In this document: positions 26,231 to 33,608 of the stretch, in pieces
Layout of the letters: each line of letters starts with the position of its first letter
Numbering within the stretch: position 1 is the stretch's first letter
Assembly (NCBI RefSeq): GCF_010091925.1
Contig: NZ_WVID01000015.1
Span: 193,805 to 239,474, forward strand
Direction of reading: 5' to 3'
Length of the DNA stretch: 45,670 nt
From: Nostoc sp. B(2019)
GTDB lineage: Bacteria; Cyanobacteriota; Cyanobacteriia; Cyanobacteriales; Nostocaceae
Translations under genes and position numbers: made by a program
Notes under the pieces: generated by a model
Database searches by the model: none
What the model was told of the DNA's origin: nothing
Seen by the model: the letters and a program-made list of their open reading frames with translations, nothing else

Positions 26231-27790
26231 TCAGACATCACTAATTGCTTCTGAGGGAGCAGCTAGTTGTAATGGCAAAGAAAGGACGTAACGATATCCT
26301 GATTCTGGTGAACCTTGAATCGAAATTTGTCCACCATGCAGTTCTGCTAGCTGACAGCTAAGCAACAGACCTAAACTTTCGCGGGAGAGACTTCCATGTG
26401 GTTTAGTTAAATCTATACCTGAAGTCACAGCAAAGATACTTGAGTGAGCATCACTCAAATCTTTTGATTTCTCTACTGCTATTGGTGAGACATCTGGTTG
26501 ATCCTGAGCTTCTAGATGAGTACTATAAGTTACTGTCTCACCAGAGAGATCCAGTCTCGACAAAGGATTAAACCGAAAATAGGGATCGACCTCAGTCATA
26601 CCGTCTCCCAGCCAGGGATGCGAAACCCAGATAGTAATGTGAAGCGTATCTTCCTTGTAAGAGACATGAATACGAACAATACTACCTGTCGCAGAAAGTT
26701 GAATCACGCTAAAAACTAGGTGATAGAGAATTTGCCGCACCTTGTCTTTATCCAAAGGACAAATGCGATTACGTCCCGGCTCTATAGATAGGCGAATATC
26801 TTGCTCGCGGCGGTTAGCCACTTCTTCTAGAGTATTGATAGCTTGTTGACATAGCATTTCAATATCTACAGGAGCTAGATTCAGCACATCTGAGTTTTGA
26901 TCTAGAGTACCAAGTTCGGTAATTTCGTTTACTAATGAAAGTAAGTACCGACCACTGTGTTGGATAATCTCTACATATTCTCTCTGCTTAGTTGTCAAAG
27001 GCCCGTAAATCTCACGCCCCAAAACACTAGCCATGCCTAGCACAGATGTTAAAGGTGTACGCAACTCCTGAGTTAGCTGTTCCAAAAGTTCTAGTTTCAG
27101 TTGCTTGGTAGAAACAGAGTCTTGGTCTAAAGTGGGTGGGGTTATTCTAAGGTCAGCAGTATGGTCGTCATTATATGACAGTATGGGAGCGCTCTTAGAA
27201 GGGCTTGTTTCTAGTTTTCCTTGCAGCAGTCGGTTGCGCTCAAATTCACTCATGCTCCAACGAGCGATGATTTGTAAAAACTCAATGTCTCGATTTGTAA
27301 AATTGCGCGGCACTAAATCCATCACTGCCAATGCACCCAAACAATTTCCCGAAGCATCAATCAGTGGCGCTCCTAAATAAGCACGAATCCCATAATCTTG
27401 TACCAACTTACTGCTAGCAAGTACTGAATTCGTAAGCTTTTGCGTATCATTAATTACAAATATTTGATAACTCTCTACTACCTGTGTGCAAAAAGATTCC
27501 CGGCGTAAAAGTTGACGGTTTTGTGCCAAATGATTCATTAATCCCAGCCTGGATAAGCCTATCGCCGACTTGAACCAGTGACGTTCTTGATCTACAAATC
27601 CCAAAATGGAAATTGGTGCTTCCAAAAAGTGGGCAGCAGTTTGAGTGGCTTCTTCAAAAACCGGAATCGTTTCTGGTTGCCGCAAACCTAATTCAGACAA
27701 AGCTTTGAGGCGTTGTTGTTCTCTTGTTTCCTGAGAAGTCCAACCATCCTTTAGGGCAAATAATTTGTTTTCAGGCTCTACCATTGCCAC
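26231..27790 (-). CDS. GAF-domain sensor with degenerate histidine kinase core (probable pseudokinase)
   Basis: A 519-aa protein. Residues about 25-190 form a GAF domain (FEEATQTAAHFLEAPISILG, YLGAPLIDASGNCLGALAVMD); residues about 232-300 match a HisKA helix pair, and 340-510 a HATPase-like region. The H-box reads LTQELRTPLTSV, so the phospho-accepting His is replaced by Gln241. The N-box reads VRQILYHLVFSVIQLS with no Asn, and the G1 box (HPWLGDGM) is disrupted; only SLGLLLSCQLAELHGG of G2 survives. It is full length with no stop or frameshift, so it seems maintained as a non-catalytic sensor or scaffold. A partner is unknown. Confidence 0.85.
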   Translation of the reverse strand: MAMVEPENKLFALKDGWTSQETREQQRLKALSELGLRQPETIPVFEEATQTAAHFLEAPISILGFVDQERHWFKSAIGLSRLGLMNHLAQNRQLLRRESFCTQVVESYQIFVINDTQKLTNSVLASSKLVQDYGIRAYLGAPLIDASGNCLGALAVMDLVPRNFTNRDIEFLQIIARWSMSEFERNRLLQGKLETSPSKSAPILSYNDDHTADLRITPPTLDQDSVSTKQLKLELLEQLTQELRTPLTSVLGMASVLGREIYGPLTTKQREYVEIIQHSGRYLLSLVNEITELGTLDQNSDVLNLAPVDIEMLCQQAINTLEEVANRREQDIRLSIEPGRNRICPLDKDKVRQILYHLVFSVIQLSATGSIVRIHVSYKEDTLHITIWVSHPWLGDGMTEVDPYFRFNPLSRLDLSGETVTYSTHLEAQDQPDVSPIAVEKSKDLSDAHSSIFAVTSGIDLTKPHGSLSRESLGLLLSCQLAELHGGQISIQGSPESGYRYVLSLPLQLAAPSEAISDV

Positions 27791-28754
27791 TGCTACCTTG
27801 ATAATTGCTCGATACTGTAATTGATATAACCACTATTTTTGAGTTATCAATTGCTATTTTTAAGCATTCCCTAATTTCGCCTCTAATAAACAACTTTAGG
27901 GCAAAAATTTTTCACCCTCAGCCTTAAGCAGGCGATGCAGTCTCCAATAGTTCCTATCCACTGGTGCTGAATGTTCTACTCAGCACTGGTGTCATCTGTA
28001 TTGCTTGATATTTTGCAAACAGACAGCGTTAGTTTTGGATTCAGTCAGGGTAACATAACGCTAAGGATACAATACAAAAGGGTATCATTCTTATGCATAG
28101 AAGGGAAAATTATTGTCTGTACACTCAACGTAAATTTACTGAAAATAACTATTTTGAGATATTTTTATGTAACCATTTTTACTGAAAACAGCTAACACTG
28201 ATTGTTGGCAATTTTTAGATATTTCATATAACTCTTCATCTGATAGATTAAGCATGTTACAACTTCAAACTGCAAATTATGTAGACTGTTTGGTTTTTCT
28301 CTTATTAAAAAGTTATCGTAGTTACCAACAGTAATTTAAAATTTAGTTAAAGATATACAAATTATTTATTAATAATTTTTCTAGTATTAAAAAACGCACT
28401 ATCAAGATTTATAGTATTTTTTTTATAAAAATCAGATAAAAAATAACCTTTATTTGAATGCTATTAGTTTATAAATAGTTAATTTATAGATAATCACTAT
28501 TCTATATTTTTTAGATATTTTTTAAAGCTAGATTCAGGCAAAAATATTTTAATTGTCTCGTTGACATAAGTTAAATATATTCGGGCATTATATCCTAATT
28601 ATTGCTAAACCACGTTTTACTAGTTTATTATTTTTTTATCAAGGATTTCATAATTTTTAGTAAATATATTTAGTCCGATATTTACGGGTAAGTAAAAATA
28701 GATTAGCTTTGATAAAGCAGAATTTTAATATTTGAATTTTGAGGAAAAATAGTA
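27791..28754. other. 964-base AT-rich gap before the envelope locus
   Basis: Nothing resembling a conserved gene was found. A 74-codon frame at 27971-28195 has no ribosome site, odd composition and no motif. The part from about 28260 is very AT-rich (runs such as ATTATTTATTAATAATTTTT). It may hold the promoter or a long leader of the DegT gene, or be a recombination scar; I see no terminal repeats to support the latter. Confidence 0.5.
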
Positions 28755-29945
28755 ATGAATAAAATGACTATTAGAATTCCTTTTGTAGACCTTAAGTTAC
28801 AACATCAACCGATTCAAACGCAACTACAACAAGCAATTCAGATTGTATTAGAACAGGGAGATTTTATTTTAGGGCAAGCACTATCAGATTTTGAAGCAGC
28901 TTTTGCAGCAACATCTGGGACAGAATATGGAGTTGGTGTTGCATCAGGAACCGATGCGATCGCCCTCGGATTGCAAGCGTGTAATATTGGGGCTGGCGAT
29001 GAGGTGATTTTACCAGCCAACACCTTCATAGCAACTTTGATTGGGGTGCTACGTGCTGGTGCAAAGCCTGTTCTTGTAGATTGCGATCCCCAAACAGCTT
29101 TAATTGACTTAGAGGCAGCAGTAAGGTCAATTACACCACAGACCAAAGCAATTATCCCTGTACATCTCTATGGTCAGATGGTATCACCACGGCAGCTATT
29201 AGACTTTGCCGATACCTATAAACTGCTAATTTTTGAAGATGCAGCACAGGCACATCTAGCACAAAGAGAGGGATTTCACGCTGGTTCAGTAGGAATAGCA
29301 GCAGCTTTTAGTTTTTATCCCAGCAAAAATTTGGGCGCATTTGGGGATGGGGGGATGTTGTTGACGCGAGATTCCGATGTAGCCCAGAAAATGGGGCGTT
29401 TACGGAATTATGGTGCATCACAAAAGTATTTTCATACTGAATCAGGAACGAATAGTCGTTTGGACACCATGCAAGCCGCTGTCTTGCATCATAAACTACC
29501 ATATTTGCCACAGTGGAATAGCGATCGCCTGAGTATTGCCCAGCAGTACGATATGGAACTAGCACCCTTAGCAACTGCTGGCATCATCCCGATACAAAAT
29601 CAAAGTGGTACAGGACACGTTTATCATCTTTATGTCATCAGAGTTGACGATACTTGCCCTACAGAACGCCAGCAACTCCAAGAAAAACTAACAGCAGCAG
29701 GAATTCAGACTGGCATTCATTACCCAATTCCCTGCCATCTCCAGCCGGCATTCAACAGCTTAGGCTATCAGCAAGGAGACTTTCCGCAAGCAGAAAAGCT
29801 GTCAAAGCAAATATTATCGTTACCGATGTATCCTGGTTTGAGTAGTAGCCAGGTCAAAGAAGTTGTAGCAGCGATCGCTGATGTAGTTTCAACAGGTTCT
29901 CATTCAGATCCATCTCCTGCTGTCGTTGGCAGTATAGCAGCATAA
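28755..29945 (+). CDS. DegT/DnrJ/EryC1/StrS family PLP-dependent sugar aminotransferase
   Basis: A 396-aa aminotransferase of the family that converts keto-sugar nucleotides to amino sugars for surface glycans. It opens IRIPFVDLKLQHQPI and shows GVASGTDAIALGLQA, DEVILPANTFIATLIGVLRA, IIPVHLYGQM, FEDAAQAHLA, the PLP lysine in FSFYPSKNLGAFGDGG and LRNYGASQKYFH, then RLDTMQAAVL. GAGGA ten bases before the ATG sets the start. It leads the group of exosortase and Wza/Wzc-like genes, suggesting a modified exopolysaccharide sugar, but the substrate cannot be read off. Confidence 0.92.
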   Translation: MNKMTIRIPFVDLKLQHQPIQTQLQQAIQIVLEQGDFILGQALSDFEAAFAATSGTEYGVGVASGTDAIALGLQACNIGAGDEVILPANTFIATLIGVLRAGAKPVLVDCDPQTALIDLEAAVRSITPQTKAIIPVHLYGQMVSPRQLLDFADTYKLLIFEDAAQAHLAQREGFHAGSVGIAAAFSFYPSKNLGAFGDGGMLLTRDSDVAQKMGRLRNYGASQKYFHTESGTNSRLDTMQAAVLHHKLPYLPQWNSDRLSIAQQYDMELAPLATAGIIPIQNQSGTGHVYHLYVIRVDDTCPTERQQLQEKLTAAGIQTGIHYPIPCHLQPAFNSLGYQQGDFPQAEKLSKQILSLPMYPGLSSSQVKEVVAAIADVVSTGSHSDPSPAVVGSIAA

Positions 29946-30047
29946 ATCGCAGATTGATATTAGCGATCGCTACTTTGGTTGAGCAGGGGTTGACTTCAGG
30001 AAAGCTCTTGTCTTCTATAGGTATGGTTGGATAATAACGCACACTTT

Positions 30048-30068
30048 GCGTAGGCGTAGCCCGCCGTA
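30048..30068. repeat. Fragment of a GCGTAGGCGTAGCCCGCC-type dispersed repeat
   Basis: GC-rich 21-nt island in AT-rich DNA between the DegT and exosortase genes, resembling a palindromic repeat often seen between Nostoc genes (from memory). Confidence 0.4.
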
Positions 30069-30146
30069 TGAAACTTTTCAAGACAGACATCGTATCAGCT
30101 AATAGTTTTTGAGTTGTTAATTTATAATCTTGAATTGCTTAAAATC

Positions 30147-31040
30147 ATGGCATTCCAACAACAGGTTAAAAACAGAAACGCGCCAGCCATTTTCAGCCTA
30201 GCTATCTTAGGCGTTTTGGTGCTGCTTTATGCTCCTGTATTACTACATTGGTTGGATGGTTGGCTGCACAAAAATATCAGTACAGAGCACGAATATTTCA
30301 GCCACGGTATTATTGGTCTACCATTTGCTGCTTACCTGGGGTGGTTGAACCGGAAACAGTGGAGACGATTGCCAGATATTACCCATCCGTTGGGCGCTGT
30401 CTTCTTATTATTAGGGGGAGTTTTTTATCTTAGCGGTGTTACAGAGTGGGTTAACATTTCCTTGCCTGTTATGCTGGCAGGATTGTGTTTGTGGTTTAAG
30501 GGAATACCAGGTTTGCGATCGCAAGGATTCCCCCTGTTGTTAGTATTTCTGGCAACCCCGACAGCAATACCCTACCTCATTGCACCCTATACCCTGCCTC
30601 TGCAAAGCTTCATAGCTGGTACAGCGGGCTTCATACTGAATCAGTTTGGTATGGAAGTAACCGTTGATGAGATAAATTTATACGTAGGAGGAAGAATTGT
30701 AGAAGTTGCCCCCTACTGTGCTGGACTGAAAATGTTGTTTACTACTCTCTATGTCAGCTTGATGCTGCTTTATTGGACGGGTGCTTTGTCTTCACGTCGC
30801 ACAACTATTTGGTTTTTATCCATTGCGATCATCATTAGCATTAGTGCCAATATTGTTCGCAACACTTTACTTACCTACTTTCACGGCACAGGTCAAGAAG
30901 CAGCCTTTCAATGGCTGCATGAGGGTTGGGGTGGAGACTTATACTCTGCTTGTATGCTGCTGTTATTAGTGCCTTTGCTAAATCGGATTAATAGCTATTT
31001 TTCAGCATCTCCAGAAACTCAGCAACAAGAGGAAAGTTAA
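30147..31040 (+). CDS. crtB: Cyanoexosortase B (exosortase/archaeosortase family)
   Basis: A 297-aa membrane protease/transpeptidase thought to process proteins carrying a C-terminal sorting tail (PEP-CTERM type) during export to the outer envelope. About eight membrane helices. The catalytic triad is visible: C191 in VEVAPYCAGLKM, R238 in ANIVRNTLL and H258 in FQWLHEGWGG. The ATG at 30147 is chosen over a TTG 11 codons upstream. The next gene encodes the matching partner protein, which supports the B subtype. The gene symbol follows the exosortase naming and should not be confused with phytoene synthase crtB. Confidence 0.88.
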   Translation: MAFQQQVKNRNAPAIFSLAILGVLVLLYAPVLLHWLDGWLHKNISTEHEYFSHGIIGLPFAAYLGWLNRKQWRRLPDITHPLGAVFLLLGGVFYLSGVTEWVNISLPVMLAGLCLWFKGIPGLRSQGFPLLLVFLATPTAIPYLIAPYTLPLQSFIAGTAGFILNQFGMEVTVDEINLYVGGRIVEVAPYCAGLKMLFTTLYVSLMLLYWTGALSSRRTTIWFLSIAIIISISANIVRNTLLTYFHGTGQEAAFQWLHEGWGGDLYSACMLLLLVPLLNRINSYFSASPETQQQEES

Positions 31041-31187
31041 AAGGAAGTCAGAAGCCAGGGGTCAGAATGTCTTTTGTCCTGACTCCTCTGCCAAAACAAT
31101 TAAGATCAGGGTACATTGTCAATATTACTGAACTCATGGTGTCATTTTATAAAGTAAAATTTTGCCTAAGTATTGCAAATTTTACTG

Positions 31188-31910
31188 ATGATTTCCTTAT
31201 TCAAGTTTTTCAAGGAAAACCAATTAAGTCAGGTAGCAGCACTTTTGTTATTGCTACTACTATTAGCGATGGGAGGGATTCCCGGATATCTGACAGGACG
31301 CTGGCAATGGAAACAGCCGCCACCTGTTGCAAGCCTTAATGAATTAAGACACATACGCAAGACTGGGTTAACTCTTCCTGGTTGGCAAACTATTGAACAA
31401 GCGGAACAACAAATTGGCGAGCGAAAATGGTCATTGCAGGTAATTAAGAAACAAGGGTCTGAATCCCAGGCTATCCTGCTTTTGCTGCCACAAAATGGCC
31501 CTATGGATCAACCAGAGGTGGAGTGGACGGAGCTTAATGGTTGGGGAAGATCACGCTGGAGAAAGTGGGACATAGCTCAATATCGCTCCGCCGAATTTAC
31601 TGTGAACCAGCCTCCAAAGTTAGGAGCTAATACCGAAACAAAAGTAGAAGCTAGGTTTTTTCGTGCCTCTACACCACAGCAAACCTTCGCTGTTTTGCAA
31701 TGGTACGCTGTGCCAGAAGGTGGCAATCCATCACCTTTATACTGGTTCTTGGCAGATCAATGGGCACAGTGGCATAAGAAACGTACCCCTTGGGTGGGCG
31801 TAAGTATTATCATTCCGATGGAGCCTTTGGGGCAGGTAGAAAAATCTTGGTCTTTAGCACAGTCTCTTGGAAAAACAGTGCAAGCTGCATTGATGGCAGA
31901 TGCTTTTTAA
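31188..31910 (+). CDS. Cyanoexosortase B system-associated protein
   Basis: A 240-aa protein that always, in my memory of such loci, sits right after cyanoexosortase B. It has one N-terminal membrane helix (VAALLLLLLLLAMGGIPGYL), then a soluble periplasmic-type domain with LTLPGWQTIEQ, WTELNGWGRSRWRKWDI and AVLQWYAVPEGG NPSPLYWFLADQ. This is comparable to EpsI-like partners of other exosortases. Its role in sorting is not established. ATG at 31188 follows upstream in-frame TTG and CTG codons. A weak GTCAG-type hairpin (31057-31087) separates it from the exosortase gene. Confidence 0.82.
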   Translation: MISLFKFFKENQLSQVAALLLLLLLLAMGGIPGYLTGRWQWKQPPPVASLNELRHIRKTGLTLPGWQTIEQAEQQIGERKWSLQVIKKQGSESQAILLLLPQNGPMDQPEVEWTELNGWGRSRWRKWDIAQYRSAEFTVNQPPKLGANTETKVEARFFRASTPQQTFAVLQWYAVPEGGNPSPLYWFLADQWAQWHKKRTPWVGVSIIIPMEPLGQVEKSWSLAQSLGKTVQAALMADAF

Positions 31911-32059
31911 AGTAAGTCATAGCTGTGCTTGTGCAGATATTAAGTCAATATTCATCCTTTTTCTTGTAAATACTTGCAGAGAAAAGAGACATTGAGGGTA
32001 TTTACAGAGTAAAATAACGACTCGGCGCAACCGATTCTTAGTTCAGCATTACTGCACCG

Positions 32060-33418
32060 ATGTTTATAGCTCCCAATTCTCATATACGTGCGTTCAGCGC
32101 TCTGTGTTTTGTCAGCCTTCAGATAAGCGCTTTTTTAACAACACCCATCCAACTTGTTGTTGCTCAGCCCCTACCATCTCAAGGACAATCGCCAGGGCAA
32201 CCCCCCTCACCTCCCCTAGGTGTTGAAGTTGTACCACCAGGGGTAAATGACGAAGTTTCCCCCCAACTTAGCCGTTATCTTTTAGGGCCAGGAGATGTAA
32301 TTGGCGTTGCACTTCAGCGTCCTCCTGGACCCTACCGTTTAGGAATAGGAGATGCAATTAGCGTTGCGGTTCAGCGCTTCCCGGATTTGAGTTTTCAAGC
32401 TGCAATTAATCCAGAAGGTAACATTGTGGTGCCGCTACTAGGAACCGTGTCCCTACAAGGTTTAACTTTGGAAGAAGCACAAGCAAAAATCCGCTCTGGC
32501 TTAAATCGTTATGTAATTGATCCAATCATAGTTTTATCACTAGTAGGGCAGCGTCCAGACTTTAGTTTTCAAGCCGCAATTAGTCCAGAGGGTAACATTG
32601 TAGTGCCGCAACTAGGAACTGTGTCCTTACAAGGCTTGAGTTTAGAAGAAGCTCAAGAAAAAATTCGCTTAGGCTTGAGTCGCATTTTCATTGATCCGAT
32701 TGTGGTAGTATCCTTGACAGGGACGCGACCAGTGCAAGTTACCATTAGCGGAGAAGTATTTAGACCAGGAATTTATCCTATTAATTCGGGAACACCTCGT
32801 GTTGCTGATGCCCTATTGATAGCTGGTGGTTCAACCTTAACCGCAGACCTGCGGCAAGTGCAAGTACGTCGAAAGTTGATGGATGGTTCTGTGGTTTCAC
32901 AAACTATTGACCTGTATGCAGCCTTGCAAAATGGCGGATCAGTACCTAATCTACGCTTGCAAGATGGGGATGCGGTAACTGTGCCACGTCGTGAAGTCGG
33001 GACTGATGATGGTTACGATCGCAACTTGGTAGCACGTTCATCATTGGCTGTACCGCAGATTAGAGTCCGAGTTTTAAACTATGCTGCGGGAGGAATTGCT
33101 ACACAAGCACTGCCTAATGGTAGTACGTTTGTAGATGCTTTGGGAGGAATAAATCTCGACACAGCTAACCTCCGGGAAATTGCCTTAGTCCGCTTCGATC
33201 CTGAACGAGGCAAAGCTGTCACACAGAAACTTGATGCGAAAAAAGCTCTCGGAGGTGATGCGTCTCAAAACGTGCCGCTTCAAGATAATGATGTTATTGT
33301 TGTTGGTCGTAACCTCATCGCTAAAATCACTAATGCCATCGGTACAATTACTCAACCATTCTTTAATATTCAGAGCTTTATCCGCTTCTTTGAATTCTTT
33401 ACCGGTGGTGGTGATTAG
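32060..33418 (+). CDS. Wza-like polysaccharide export protein with duplicated Poly_export domain
   Basis: A 452-aa outer-membrane-directed protein of the polysaccharide biosynthesis/export family. A signal sequence (about 10-36, ending VVAQP), a Pro-rich linker, then Poly_export (PES) and SLBB domains (VTISGEVFRPGIYPI and later IRVRVLNYAAGGIA). The PES segment is duplicated: residues about 106-163 and 164-221 are near-identical (SFQAAINPEGNIVVP / SFQAAISPEGNIVVP). A third, shorter similarity, GPGDVIGVALQR and GIGDAISVAVQR, precedes them. It likely forms the exit channel working with the Wzc-like protein encoded next. Confidence 0.9.
   Translation: MFIAPNSHIRAFSALCFVSLQISAFLTTPIQLVVAQPLPSQGQSPGQPPSPPLGVEVVPPGVNDEVSPQLSRYLLGPGDVIGVALQRPPGPYRLGIGDAISVAVQRFPDLSFQAAINPEGNIVVPLLGTVSLQGLTLEEAQAKIRSGLNRYVIDPIIVLSLVGQRPDFSFQAAISPEGNIVVPQLGTVSLQGLSLEEAQEKIRLGLSRIFIDPIVVVSLTGTRPVQVTISGEVFRPGIYPINSGTPRVADALLIAGGSTLTADLRQVQVRRKLMDGSVVSQTIDLYAALQNGGSVPNLRLQDGDAVTVPRREVGTDDGYDRNLVARSSLAVPQIRVRVLNYAAGGIATQALPNGSTFVDALGGINLDTANLREIALVRFDPERGKAVTQKLDAKKALGGDASQNVPLQDNDVIVVGRNLIAKITNAIGTITQPFFNIQSFIRFFEFFTGGGD
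32375..32722 (+). repeat. 174-bp in-frame tandem duplication inside the Wza-like gene
   Basis: Bases about 32375-32548 and 32549-32722 align at a constant 174-nt offset. Long blocks are nearly identical at DNA level (for example GGTAACATTGTGGTGCCGC versus GGTAACATTGTAGTGCCGC). The unit equals 58 codons. Confidence 0.85.
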
Positions 33419-33514
33419 TTACTCTAACCTCATTGCTCCTTGTCGCTGGATAAGGGAGATGAAGGAAATGAGGGAGCAGGGGAAGAGAGGGAATAACTAC
33501 TGACCAATGACTTT

Positions 33515-33565
33515 TGAACGCCACTTGCTTCAAGTCGGCAGAGCCGCCCAACGCAGTGGCTCCCC
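33515..33565. repeat. Intergenic element E (51 bp), inverted orientation
   Basis: TGAACGCCACTTGC at the left and GCAGTGGCTCCCC at the right; read on the minus strand it is GGGGAGCCACTGC ... GCAAGTGGCGTTCA. The complementary ends are GCCACT/AGTGGC, and the interior carries a CGGC/GCCG hairpin (33536-33546). Flanks are TGACCAATGACTTT and CTTGACTCTTAACAAATGACTAA, both heptamer-like. It lies between the Wza-like and Wzc-like genes. Confidence 0.85.
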
Positions 33566-33608
33566 TTGACTCTTAACAAATGACTAATAAGTAATATATG
33601 CATCTGCC

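Noticed and set aside
27971-28195. 74-codon plus-strand frame in the AT-rich gap
   Set aside because: No ribosome site, no motif, composition typical of random AT-rich DNA.
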